Shown piece by piece: positions 32,225 through 44,255 of a DNA stretch of 64,000 nucleotides. The translations under genes and the position numbers were made by a program. Every line of letters starts with the position of its first letter. Position 1 is the stretch's first letter. The notes beneath the pieces were generated by a model, which saw only the letters and a list, made by a program, of their open reading frames with translations, was not told where the DNA came from and did not search any database. The stretch spans positions 55,796,022-55,860,021 of the forward strand of contig NC_071396.1 in the NCBI RefSeq assembly GCF_022682495.2, in the 5' to 3' direction. Source of the DNA: Desmodus rotundus. Taxonomy: Eukaryota; Chordata; Mammalia; Chiroptera; Phyllostomidae.

Positions 32225-32900
32225 CCAACTGACTTCTCTCCTACTCCTATAGTGCTTCCTAGGAATCCTACCACCACTGCCTTCTCTCATCCACCCCAGC
32301 ACCCTGGCCCGAGGTCAAGCCCTCACCACTTAGTTCTGTTTCCAGCTGCAGCAGTCTCCTAATGACTGTCCCAGCCATCCACACATCTGTTCTCCACCTT
32401 GATACCAGAGCGATGTTCCCAAATACAAGTCTAGGAATGTCAGCCTCCTGGCATAGAAAGTCCTAACCCTGCCTTTCAGCAGGCAAGGCTCCTCAAAACC
32501 TAACCCTACCTCCCTTTCCAACCTCATCCTCTTTGCTCTTGCAGGCGCCGCATGGAATTGGAGTGCCAGGCACACGGACAAGCTCACCTATTCTCAAAAC
32601 CACCAGTTTCTGTCTCTTATCCAGTACTCTGTTTCCTGATTGGAATGTCCAACTCCCCCTCCTCCTCGAAGTCACAGCTCAAATGTCACTGTTTCTGGGA
32701 AGCCTTCCTACCTGCCCCAGGGAGAAAGGCATGGAACTTTGTACCTCCCACCCTGAAATGCTTGTTTTCTTTACCTCTCCAGTGGTCCCCACCACTAAAC
32801 TGTGAGCACCTCAGAGTCAGAAGCTGCCTTGACCAGTTCTCTGTTCTCAGTGCTTATCAAAGTGCCTGGTACATAGTAGAACTCAGGTAAGAATCCTTGA
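32225..32900 (+). repeat. L2 LINE, long 3' portion
   Basis: The block runs from 'gatgttcccaaatacaagtc' through 'tcacagctcaaatgtcactg', 'gggaagccttcctacctgcc' and 'gtgcctggtacatagtagaa'. It keeps the L2 order over more than 600 bases. The overlapping open frames on both strands come from this repeat and are not genes. Confidence 0.75.
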
Positions 32901-33052
32901 ATGAATGACTCCCAGGTGAGAGAAATCAAATAAGTAAAACTTTTGGAAGAGGAGGTAAGCCTATTTTGTGGACAACCGTGGAGAGGTAGAATCAGAAACT
33001 TGTTAAGAAAAATATCTACATTTCTACTAAGGAGGGGTTTCACAGTGATAAG

Positions 33053-33062
33053 CCCCCCCCCC
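33053..33062 (+). repeat. C homopolymer (C10)
   Basis: A run of ten C bases, 34 bases before a CA microsatellite. Confidence 0.9.
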
Positions 33063-33094
33063 ATGTAATCAACATAAGAAATACAGTAGCTTAA

Positions 33095-33095
<1 letters not shown>

Positions 33096-33125
<30 letters not shown>
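33096..33125 (+). repeat. (CA)n microsatellite
   Basis: Fifteen uninterrupted CA units, 2 kb upstream of the GRXCR2 start codon. Likely polymorphic in length. Confidence 0.95.
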
Positions 33126-33127
<2 letters not shown>

Positions 33128-34010
33128 AATAGCATCTTTTTCAAAAGAAAGATATGCTCTTCATAACATCAGAAGAAACATTCTCCTAGGATCCTTAGGA
33201 TGCAGGGCTGGCTCTGATGTACTGTGAATGGTTTATAGGGGGTGGAACATGGATCCCTCAGCCCTTATGACAGCCAGCTGGGCCCAGGCTTCGCAGCAGG
33301 CACCTCTGATCACATCAGCCTCATTTGTTTGCTCCAGTGTACAAAACAAGTATCATTATTTTCAGTGTATGCCACACCATGAAAAACATTGGAAAGCCCT
33401 AAAGAGGGAAATATTTTCTTCTATTCAGACCAGGAAGCAGGTATGAATAAATGACCAACAGCCTATCTTCTCCTGGAAGGATCAGTGGTCTGACTTCCAC
33501 AGCTACTTGTCAAATAGGCATTTTCAATCACCCAAGAGACGAACACCATTAACAACAGTAGCCTTTCAGAAGAGAAGACTCCAACCAGAGCCCATGCATT
33601 GATGCGTGTACACAGTCACACCTCTGCTGCCTTGAAAATGGTTAAGTTAAAATTAAGTTCGAAATATCAACACAATTGAATTAAATAGGAAACTGACTGT
33701 GAAAAAAGAAGCATTTAATTAGGTGAAGAAATCAAAAGCTGCAAATGAATTTTCTAAGTAACATTTGTTCTGTACTTTTTTAGGGATTGTTGTGTATTCA
33801 CAACAGATTTTGAAGAAACTAAATCAAAATCATGAGAAGTATTGAAAGAATTATGCTTACTTGATAGTTTTTAGATGTTACTTTTCAGAATAGTGATAAT
33901 TCAAACGTTTCCAAAAGGAGAATAAAATTGATAAATTGAAAGTGATTTTGGTAGTGCTATGAAAAGCCTTAAAAATGTTCAATCCTTGAAACTTACTAAG
34001 AAAATAACTG
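33126..34010. other. GRXCR2 upstream flank, nothing recognised
   Basis: No gene or firm repeat is visible between the CA repeat and L1 copy B. Confidence 0.45.
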
Positions 34011-34386
34011 TGGGAATCCGGAAGATGGCGGCGAGATAGGTGGGAGCAGAGTCCACTTCCCCTCAACACCATGAAACACCTAGCTGATCTGAGGAGCAGA
34101 GCGAACAGACAACGGTATTCCAGCATGTATGAAGATAGGAGACCAAAGATAGAGGACATTGAAAGATCTGACGGTGAGACAATAAAACCTGGAGTGCTGA
34201 AAAGACCAGAGTTAGACCATGTTACACCCATAAACGGCAGCTCAAGACCAGTGAGCACAGGAGATTAAGGAGACAGCAGCACTGAATCCCATTGGCATTC
34301 TACCATAGAAGTTCATACCATTAACCCAGGGAGTCAGAATAGATCATTTTAAGAAGCAGAGGCTAACAAGAAGAGTCTCACAAACA
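34011..34386 (+). promoter_or_regulatory. Short (spliced) L1 5' UTR of copy B
   Basis: It holds the YY1-like 'gaagatggcggcg' at 34021-34033 and about 140 more bases equal to the start of copy A. After 34173 it jumps straight to the sequence that follows 9816 in A. The tandem GC-rich units and pyrimidine tract are absent. A 65-codon open frame (34071-34268) crosses the junction, starting in a fair Kozak context ('accatga'). Confidence 0.8.
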
Positions 34387-35310
34387 ATGGGAAGACAAAG
34401 AAACAATCCCCAAATGAAAGGAAAGGAGGAAGCCTCAGAAAGAATGCTAACTGAAAAAGAGGCAAGTCAACTATCAGATACTGAGTTCAAAGCAATGGTT
34501 ATCAGGAAGCTCACTGAGCTCACAGAGAACTACCAGAAACTACAGGGAAACTACAATGAACTTACCGTAAACTATATTAACATGAAAAATGAAATAGAAA
34601 CTATCAACAAGGGCCAAGAGGAAAGGAAGAATACAATTTCGGAATTGAAGAACACAGTAGAAGGAATGAAAAGCAGATTTGATGAAACAGAGGATTGGAT
34701 CACTGAGGTGGAGGACAAAGTAGAAAAAAAACACCCAGAAAGAGCAAGAAAAGGAAAAGAGGCTCAGAAAGAATGAAGAGGCAATAAGGGAAATGCAGGA
34801 CAACATGAAACGTAACAATATCCGTATAATAGGAATACCAGAAGGAGAAGAAGAAGAGCAAGGGATAGAAAACCTGTTTGAAAAAGTAATGATGGGAAAT
34901 TTCCCTAATCTGAGGAGAGAAAAAGTCACCCAAATCCAGGAAACACAAAGAGTCCCAACCAAGAGGAACCCAAAGAGGCCCACTGCAAGACACATCATAA
35001 TTAAAACGGCAAAATTCCAAGATAAAGAGAGGATCTTAAAGGCAGCAAGGGAGAAACAGGAAGTAACATACAAGGGAGCCCCAATAAGGTTAGCAACTGA
35101 CTTCTCAATGGAAACGCTCCAAGCCAGAAGAGAATGGCAAAAAATATTCCAAGTAATGAGAACCAGAGGCCTGCAACCAAGACTACTTTACCCAGCAAGG
35201 CTCTCAATCAAGATAGAAGGCCAAAAAGGAGCTTCCCAGACAAAATAAGTCTAAAAGAACACACTTCCACCAAACCAGCTCTGCAGGAGATGCTAAAGGG
35301 ACGGCTTTAA
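34387..35310 (+). pseudogene. L1 ORF1, frameshifted (copy B)
   Basis: Homologous to 10030-10963. The coiled-coil half is open at 34387-34776, and the RRM and C-terminal half at 34793-35248. The join lies at the same eight-A run (34727-34734) as in copy A. A further private loss of one base at about 35222 changes the last residues, ending the frame early at 35248, while the family stop aligns to 35308-35310. Confidence 0.85.
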
Positions 35311-35361
35311 GGAAAGGAAAGAAAAGAGAAAGACAGAGGAACACAGGTAGGAATAAAGGCA

Positions 35362-38300
35362 ATGAATAACTTCCTATCAATAATAACCTTAAACGTAAAT
35401 GGATTAAATGCTCCAATCAAAAGACATAGAATAGCTGAATGGATAACAAACATGACCCACACATATGCTGCCTACAAGAGACCCATCTCAGGAAAAAAAG
35501 ACTTACACAGACTGAAAGTTAAGGGCTGGAAACAAATTTTCCAAGCAAACGGACAGGAAAGAAAAGCAGGGGTAGCAATACTCATATCAGACAAAATAGA
35601 CTTCCAAAGAAGTGCCATAAAGAGAGACCCAGAAGGTCACTTCATAATACTCAAAGGAAGAATCCACCAAGAAGAAATAAACATTGTAAATATATATGCA
35701 CCCAACATAGGAGCACACAAATACATTAAGAAAATCTTGGAGGACTTCAAGAAAGATATTGACAGCAACACAATTATAGTAGGGGACTTTAACACCCCAC
35801 TGTCAAAAATGGACAGTACTTCCAAAAAAAATATCAAGAAGGATATTGTGTCACTTAACAATACCCTAGAGGAAATGGACTTAACTGATATATATAGAGC
35901 TTTACATCCCAAAGAAGCAAAATACACATTCTTTTCAAGTGTACAGGGAACTTTCTCAAAGATAGACCACATGATAGGACACAAAGCAAGCCTCAACAAA
36001 TTCAAGAAAATTGAAATCATATCAAGCATTTTGTCTGACCACAAGGGACTGAAACTAGAAACCAACCCCAAAGGAAAAAACCCAAAACACTCAAAATCAT
36101 GGAGACTGAATAGCATGCTATTAAACAATGAATGGGTCAAGAACGAGATTAGGGAAGAAATCAAAAACTTTCTGGAAGCAAATGAAAATGAAGTCACAAC
36201 AACCCAAAACCTATGGGACACAGCAAAGGCAGTCCTGAGAGGGAAGTTCATAGCAATACAGGCCTACCTTAAAAAGATAGAAACATTTCAAACAAACAAC
36301 CTAACCCTACGCCTACAAGAACTCAAGGAACAACAACAAAGACAGCCCAGAGCAAGCAGAAGGAAGGAAATAACCAAGATCAGAGCAGAATTAAATGACA
36401 TAGAGACTAAAAGCACAATTCTAAGGATCAGTGAATCCAGGAGCTGGTTCTTTGAAAAGATAAACAAAATCGACAAGCCTTTAAGTAGGCTCCTCAAGAA
36501 AAAAAGAGAGAGGATCCAAATAAACACAATTAGAAAGGAAAGAGGAGAGATTACAACTGATACCATAGATATACAAAGGATTGTAAGAAATTACTACGAA
36601 GAGCTGTATGCCAAGAAATTTGAAACCCCAGGTGAAATGGACACATTTCTAGAAAAATATAATCTTCCAAAATTGAATGAAGAAGAAGCAGAAAACCTGA
36701 ACAGACCAATAACAGCAGACGAAATTGAAGCAGTCATCAAAAAACTCCCAACACACAAAAGCCCTGGGCCAGATGGTTTCACAGGAGAATTCTACAAAGC
36801 ATTTAAGGAAGAGCTAACCCCTATCCTTCACAGACTATTCGAAAAAATCCAAAATGATGGAAGACTCTCAAACTCTTTTTATGAAGCCAGCATCATCCTA
36901 ATCCCAAAACCAGATAAAGACACAATGAAGAAAGAAAACTTCAGGCCAATATCTCTGATGGACATAGACGCTAAAATTCTCAACAAAATATTGGCAAACC
37001 GCATCCAGCAATACATTAAAAAGATCATACACCATGACCAAGTGGGATTCATCCCAGGGATGCAAGGATGGTACGATATTTGCAAATCAATAACCATAAT
37101 ACATCACATCAACAACAGCAAAGACAAAAATCACATGATCATATCAATAGATGCAGAAAAAGCATTTGATAAGGTACAGCACCCATTTCTGATAAAAACA
37201 CTCAGCAAAGTGGGAATAAAGGGAGGATTCCTCAACATAATAAAGGCCATATATGAGAGACCTACAGCCAACATCATACTCAATGGACAAAAACTTAGAG
37301 CTTTCCCACTAAGGTCAGGAACAAGACAAGGATGCCCTCTCTCACCACTCCTATTCAACATAGTATTGGAAGTCCTAGCCACAGCAATCAGACAAGAAAA
37401 AGAAATCAAAGGCATCCAAAGTGGAAAGGAGGAAATGAAACTGTCACTGTTTGCAGATGACATGATAGTGTACATGGAAAAATCCTATGAACTCCATCAA
37501 AAAACTACTCGACCTAATAAATGAATTTGGCTAAACAGCTGGATACAAAGTCAATACTCAGAAATCAAAGGCATTCCTGTATACCAACAACGAAACTGCA
37601 GAACCAGAAATCAGGAAAAACATCCCATTTGACATAGCAACAAGAAAAATAAAGTACCTAGGAATAAACCTAACCAAGGAGGTAAAAGACCTGTACTCAG
37701 AAAACTACACAACACTGAAGAAAGAAATTAAGGAAGACACAAACAAATGGAAGCATGTACCATGCTCATGGATTGGAAGAATTAACATCATCAAAATGGC
37801 CATACTACCCAAAGCAATTTATACATTCAATGCAATCCCTATTAGAGTACCCATGACATATTTCACAGATATAGAACAAACATTTCACAAATTTACATGG
37901 AACCATAAACGACCCCAAATAGCTGCAGCAATTTTGAGAAAGAAGAACAAAGCAGGAGGGATCACAATACCTGATATCAAAATGTATTACAGGGCCACTG
38001 TAATCAAAACAGCCTGGTACTGGCATAAAAACAGGCACATAGACCAATGGAACAGAACAGAGAGCCCAGAAATAAACTCAAGTCTCTACAGTCAATTAAT
38101 ATTTGACAAAGGAGGCAGGAGCATAAAATGGAGCAAAAACAGCCTCTTCAACCCATGGTGTTGGGAGATCTGGACAGCTACGTGCAAAAAAATGAAACTC
38201 GATCAGCAACTTACACCATACACAAAAATAAACTCAAGATGGATAAAAGACTTAAATATAAGTTGTAACACCATAAAAGTCCTCAAGGAAAACATTGGCA

Positions 38301-39178
38301 GGAAAATCTCAGACATTCCACGCAGCAACATCCTCACAGACACATCCCCTAAAGCAAGGGACATAAAGGAAAGAATAAACAAATGGGACCTCATCAAAAT
38401 AAAAAGCTTCTGCATGGCTAAAGAAAACACCATTAAAATGAAAAGAGAACCAACTGTATGGGAAAACATATTTGCCAATGATACCTCAGACAAGGGCCTG
38501 ATCTCCAAAATATATAAAGAACTCACACAGCTCCACTCCAGGAAGACAAACAACCCAATTAAAAAATGGGCAAAGGACTTGAACAGACACTTCTCCAAGG
38601 AAGACATACAGAGGGCCCGGAGACATATGAAAAGATGCTCAGCATCACTAGGCATCAGAGAGATGCAAATTAAAATCACAATGAGGTACCATCTCACACC
38701 AGTCAGAGTGGCCAACATAAACAACTGAACAAACAAATGTTGGAGAGGATGTGGAGAAAAGGGAACCCTAGTGCACTGTTGGTGGGAATGCAGACTGGTG
38801 AGGCCACTGTGGAAAACAGGATGGAATTTCCTCAGAAAACTAAAAATGGAACTGCCCTTTGACCCAGCCATTCCGCTACTGGGGTTATACCCTAAGAACC
38901 CTGAAGCACCTATCCTAAAGAACCTATGCACCCCAATGTTCATAGCAGCACAATTTACAATAGCCAAGTACTGGAAGCAACCTAAGTGCCCATCAGCAAA
39001 CGAGTGGATCCAAAAACTATGGTATATTTACACAATGGAATTCTACGCAGCAGAGAGACAGAAGGAGCTTATACCCTTTGCAACAGCATGGATGAAACTG
39101 GAGAGCATTATGCTAAGTGAAATAAGCCAGGCAGTGAGGGACAAATACCATATGATCTCACCTTTAACTGGAACATAA
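35362..39178 (+). pseudogene. L1 ORF2 (endonuclease-reverse transcriptase), nearly open (copy B)
   Basis: The first 720 codons (35362-37524) are open and cover the endonuclease and most of the reverse transcriptase, including GDFN, SDHK and FADD (residues 697-700, 37450-37461). The endonuclease QETH segment is replaced by out-of-frame residues '[13 protein letters not shown]' because of a compensated double frameshift, also seen in A. One extra A at about 37480 shifts the frame and ends it at 37524. The correct frame resumes and is open at 37796-38728, closed by a TGA shared with copies A and C. The last 150 codons, with 'CWRGCGEKG' and 'HCWWEC', are open to 39178. Total length corresponds to about 1271 codons, close to the usual 1275 of human L1. 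Confidence 0.9.
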
Positions 39179-39426
39179 TCAACAAAAGAAAAAAGCTAAC
39201 AAAATACAACCAGAGACATTGAGGGGGGGAACAGTCTAGCAGTGGCCAGGGGGGAGTGGGGTGGGGACAGTGGGAAGAGGGGATTGCAGGAACTATTATA
39301 AAGGACACATGGACAAAATCGAGGGGGATGTTGGGGGTGGGGGAGGGAGGTGGGTTCAGCTGGGGTGGTGGGGAGGGAAGGGGAGAAAAGGCATACAACT
39401 GTAATTGAATAACAATTAAAAAAATA
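39179..39426 (+). other. L1 copy B 3' UTR and tail
   Basis: GGG-rich tracts at about 39224-39290 and 39322-39388, then 'caactgtaattgaataacaa' and an A-rich end. As in copy A, several G-quadruplexes could form on the RNA strand. Confidence 0.75.
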
Positions 39427-40134
39427 TATAGATCTTTACAAATTAATTTTGGCAATATCACCTGGAGGTAGGAAAATATCACATTTCTATAACATACATA
39501 CTTAGACATATACAAACATACAGACCGATGCAGAGATCTTATAGCTTTTGTTTTTAAATTTTACCCAAGAGACAAGTATGATAATGCAAAACTCACCAGT
39601 TTATAAAAGAACAGTTTAATCCAAAGTGTGTTTCTGGTGGATAGAATAAGTTAAGATAGCTAAAGCTTTTAATAACATTTGTGCAAAAGACTTCTAGGAT
39701 TTTTCCTTCTCCTATTTTCCAAATAGCTTCTTGGTTTTTTGCTGATCAGAATTATATCCCTAAAGTTTGAATTTCAAGAAATGGCTCTGTGTCCCTGGAG
39801 AAGAGCAGGTAGAATGTTTACATCTCAAAGACACAGAAAAAGGATGTAAGTTTCTCTAAGAAGGGTTCCTCCCACCCCTCAAATCCAGGTCTACAATGTT
39901 TGCTAGCCTTTTGAGATGAACAGAGGAGAATTGGGGGTTGGTAAAAAGAATAGAGCTCTGGATTGTATCTAAAGCCAAATTTCTGTTTTTATAAAGACTT
40001 GATTTGTAAGACGACTATAGTTGTTTTTAAATCTTAAAAAAATTGGATTGCAGCCTGAATGACATCAAGAGGCTAACCCAGCCATCCAACTACATTATCC
40101 TCAATTTGCTTCCTTAAAGCAGGTAGACCTTCAA
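39427..40134. other. Intergenic, nothing recognised
   Basis: No gene or repeat that I can name. Confidence 0.4.
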
Positions 40135-40300
40135 CTAAGATAGAAATCAAAAGGGTGTCAAATACATGGTGAAGAAAGGAGACTAGACTAGGTGATGAGC
40201 ATGCGATGCAATACACAGATGATATATTATAGAGTTGTACACTTGAAACACATCCTATGTTATTAACCATTGTCACCCCAATAAATTTAACTTAAAAAAA
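40135..40300 (+). mobile_element. Old L1 3' end fragment
   Basis: 'tgatgagcatgcgatgcaat', 'tagagttgtacacttgaaac' and 'tgtcaccccaataaatttaa' are the terminal phrases of an older L1 subfamily common in laurasiatherian mammals. Confidence 0.65.
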
Positions 40301-41539
40301 GATCCCTATCCTTTAGATTTAGACCTGTGAGTCTTTGGACTGTTTTAGTGAATCCCCCATAATGGCTCCAGAATGTTATTCTTTCCCTCTAGGCACACAG
40401 TTTTATTTTAGTTTAGGAAAGAAGGTTTTAAAAAGAAGTTCCTGTCAGACGCTGAATATCAGCTTCCCATCTGGTCAACTTCTGACCATAGAGCTACTTT
40501 TAAAAGAAAAATCCTTTTGACTGTCTTGTCAGGTTTCACAGGGAGAAACAGTTAACATTCCTGGCAGTAGTGAACAACCCTCTAGACACAAAAGGCATCC
40601 CCAAAGAGGGTGGGAAAGACACTGCCTGCCCAAGGTCCAGAGCCACTTCCAAAGGTGACCAAAAGAAAGAAAGACTTAGACAATCCTCAAGAGCTGGCAA
40701 TAGTCATCGGTAGGACCCTACCTGCAAATGGAGTGCAACCCACATTTCTGTCCAGCCACATTTTGGGGGCCTCCAACCTGACAGTTGCCAAGCAAAGCAC
40801 CAGGACACACAATGAGAACAACAAGAAGGCAATCACTATCCCTGGGAGAGAAAGGATGGATAACCAATGTTTTTTCCTGCTAATCTGAATTTGGAATGGA
40901 AGGGACATGAAATTCCACTTTCCTCTCCCAATCAGGTACCACAGACAGAGGTCTGGGCCAGCTGCCTTTGGTATGAATTCTTAACCTTCCCTGGCCTCCG
41001 CCAGCTTTCCCAGGATCCTGGCTGCAGGCTCAGGAGAGAGTGGGGTGTCCCAGCAGGTCTCATACTAGCCCCCAAAAGCTGAGGCTGCACACTGGACCCA
41101 GTCCCATTGAAGTTGGAAGCAAGCTAATCCTGGACCCAGTCCAGTTTCTAAGTCGGATCCAGTCCAACTCTGGCCCTTTCCAAAAAGAAATCCTCAAAGC
41201 TCATAACTCAAAAGCTGCAGAGCAGAACGCAGAACCTGAGAAGGGCTTACTCTCAGCCCTTCTCAGAAGGGAGCAAGCAGGGAGAAAATCCTGGGCTCAG
41301 GGGCTCACCAGGCAACTAGTCCTGGTTGCGAGTTGCCCCTGGAGGTTGGTGGAGGTTTCCCTCAGTTCCCTCCGCTAACACCAGAACAGTTAAAAGACAG
41401 ACAGAGGCATATTAAAAATTTTAAGAGTTTATTTGCTCAAAAATCAATCAAATCGGGCAGTGCCAAACCAGAAGCAGTTGGGAGAACTCCCAAGGAAACA
41501 AGTTTAAATGGAGAAAGATATTTATATAGATAAATGTGT
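40301..41539. other. Intergenic, nothing firm
   Basis: Open frames at 40610-40888, 40867-41082 and 41040-41378 show no known domain and overlap one another, so I treat them as chance. A short repeated phrase 'ggacccagtcc' occurs around 41094 and 41132. Confidence 0.4.
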
Positions 41540-41885
41540 TCTCCATAACATTATTCATAATAGAAAATAATTGAAAAAATATCTTCAATGTTCCACAGTA
41601 GGAATTCTACAATGTGAAAGATTATGTAGTCTTTTTAAAAGACTTACAAAGAGTTTTAAATGATATGCAAAAATACTTATGATACAAATTAAGTGAGGAA
41701 AGATATAACACAACTGTTTTTTTGTCCTGTGATTCAGAATTCGGTATGTAAAACTATATAGGAGAAAAAGACTCAAAGTAAATACATTAAAATGTTAACA
41801 ATGTTTCTAAGAAGGTGGTTAGTGATTTTTATTTTTTCATACTGTTATATATTTTTCTAAATTTCCCATGAGCTAGTATTGATTT
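41540..41885 (+). mobile_element. Ancient L1 (L1M-type) 3' fragment
   Basis: 'tattcataatagaaaataat', 'ttctacaatgtgaaagatta' and 'aattaagtgaggaaagatat' follow the end of ORF2 and the 3' UTR of an old L1. The copy is strongly diverged. Confidence 0.5.
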
Positions 41886-44059
41886 TAATATTAGAAAACT
41901 TGGTTTTTTTAAAATAAACTATTATCTAACATTTTAAAGTACAGATAAATTTATGCAACTTGCTGGAGAAAATTAAATCTTCAATGCCCCGCCATTTGTC
42001 CTTTGGTTAAATTCAAATAATAAAAAATCATATTTTATTGTTAAAAATGTATTTTTATACCATTTAAATACAAAAAGAAATGACTTTGACTAAATCAAAC
42101 AAGGAGGAATCATTGACTCACCACCACTATACCCACTTGCAGAAAATTTTGATGAGTTATTGAAAGTAGAGATGACTTGTGTAACCAAATCAATCCATTT
42201 ATAATCTCATTTTGGGGCTCATTAGTTTTTGAAAGTTCTCATGGACATCTAACCAAGTGATTAGACATCGTGTCCCTGATGGTGGGACAAACTGACATTC
42301 TGTATTGCCTAATGTGATGCCTCATTTACAGATGGGGTGTCCAAACCAGGGCATTCTTGCTGATGACAGGCACTCCTTACAGTTATACTGGGACAGCAGA
42401 ACAAATAATAATCCCTGATGATGAGGCCTTCTGGTCAAAAACGTTTAATGCTCATCTAATCAAGACTTTACACCTAACTTTTAGTTTCCAGGAAGCACAG
42501 GATCTGGAAGAATGAGCAAAAGGACCCTAAAAGGAAACAGTCAGATAGATGGACAAAACTGCCATGTGAGATGTCCTATGAGAGAGACAACTGGTCTCAC
42601 CAAAAAGTCAGTATCTTGGAGGGAAATGCTGGGGTAAGAGGAATGTTTTAGACTTAAAGAGATATAACCAAATATAATATACAAACCTTGGTCAGTTCCT
42701 GGAGAAACCTGACTCGAGTTAGTATCAGCTGCAACCAGAGGATTGTTGTTAATTTTCTTAGGCAAAATAATGCTATGTGATTATGGGAGAATGTCCTTTC
42801 TGTGGGAGATAAATGCTGAAATATTTAACGTAAAGTATCATGATGTCTGCAATTTATCATGAAAAAGTTTATATATGCACATATATGAAATAAAAATGGG
42901 GAAATGTTAATAGTCTTGACAGTTGTTTACTATGCTATTCTAATTTTTTATATTTGAAATGTTTATAATAAAAATTGGGGGTAAATAATGCTCTTACAAG
43001 AATATTCACAGAATCTAGTTTGCTTCTATGCATTTTGATTTAGATCCTAGTGTATTCTAAATCTTCTTAAGAGTAAAGTTTTTATCCTATCCTGTCTGAT
43101 GTCATTTACTGAACTTTATTTTTATGTGTACTTTGAGATTTGGGAGATTATATTAAATATGTGTCTTGATGAAAGAAATGTGCAATTATTGCAAATTGAG
43201 TATGAACATTATCCTTTAGTGATCTTTCCACATCTATCATTTCTAATCAGAGTAGGGCTTATAAATTAAACATATCCTTTTAATTTTCTCATACATTGCT
43301 GTGAGAGAGGAGAGTGTGTTGTGTGTGTGTATATTTAAACCACAGTCTGACATTTCCTTTTGAAATATTGTTATGGCAGAAAATTATTAATCATTTGTAG
43401 AGAATTGTGAGGGTTTATGGGATGTTATAAAAAAAAGAAAAACAAAATCTAAATTTATAATAGTCCCACCTGCCCGCCCCCCCCCACCAATCAGAACAGA
43501 AATGTCCAAGCCGGTGCTTTAAGAAACTCTCATACCTCATATTTTCCAAGGTTGCTTACACTGTTCAGGAATGGGTTTTGTATTAGGGATCTAGGTGACA
43601 TGGGACATAGTCTGGTAGCTTGTCCCACTTGTCTCCCCTCGTGACAATGTGATGTGCAGCCAGCCCACTCAAAGTGTGGGATCAAGGAGTTCAGACTAGA
43701 AGGTAGGACATTTCCTTCCATGCCATCATTTCCCAAAATATGATCCATAGAGCTCAAAGTCACTTCTTGGAAATAAATATATCCTAATAAAATAAGTTTG
43801 GGAAATGCTGGGCTAAGCTAAGTTAAACTGGTTTCTTTGTTGCAAGATGTCCCAGATTGTTAAGGATGCTAATGTACTAGGTCAATCTTGACTTGTAGAA
43901 ACACCATTTCCAAAACGTAGGGCCCACAAAACTCTTTTTATTGTTGGAATTATATTTCATAGGATCGGTGTTCTGAGAAAAATAGCCTTGGCAAAGCTGT
44001 TCTAAGATGCTTGCCTGCTTAAAAATTCTCCCCACCTCCTACTCTCACCCTCTTCATAG
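41886..44059. other. AT-rich intergenic DNA
   Basis: No gene. A diverged L1-like 3' tail may lie at about 42830-42985, with 'gttataataaaaattggg' at its end. A C run is at 43480-43489, in 'cccgcccccccccc'. Confidence 0.4.
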
Positions 44060-44255
44060 TGAAAAACAGCTACTGCTGTTGAGCATTTGCTATATTTGAG
44101 AAAGGTATTTCACAGATGGGAAAACTAGAAACTGAAGCTCAGAGATGTTCAATTACTTGCCTAGGGTCCCACAGCCATGAAATGTTAGTTGCTATCCTCA
44201 CCCAGGTCCGACCCCAAAGTTCATGCTCCTCACCATTAATAACGCTTCACTTGCA
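44060..44255 (-). repeat. MIR SINE, minus orientation
   Basis: The order 'gttgagcatttgctatattt', 'cacagatgggaaaactagaa', 'aattacttgcctagggtccc' and 'aaagttcatgctcctcacca' is MIR in reverse. Confidence 0.7.

Larger units (their letters stand above)
34011..39426 (+). mobile_element. L1 LINE retrotransposon, copy B, with spliced 5' UTR
   Basis: This is the same L1 family as copy A, in the same orientation, with 5' UTR (34011-34386), ORF1 (34387-35310), ORF2 (35362-39178), G-rich 3' UTR and A-rich tail. It has the true L1 5' end with the YY1-like site, so it is not 5'-truncated. Yet it is about 1.4 kb shorter than A because a single GT..AG block is missing from the 5' UTR. I could not identify a clear target-site duplication. 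It lies 2.9 kb upstream of the GRXCR2 start codon and points away from the gene. Confidence 0.95.

Noticed and set aside
32129..32890. Several plus- and minus-strand frames of 60-112 codons, possibly a coding exon upstream of GRXCR2
   Set aside because: The region follows the L2 3' end over more than 600 bases, and no splice-site pair or known domain supports an exon.
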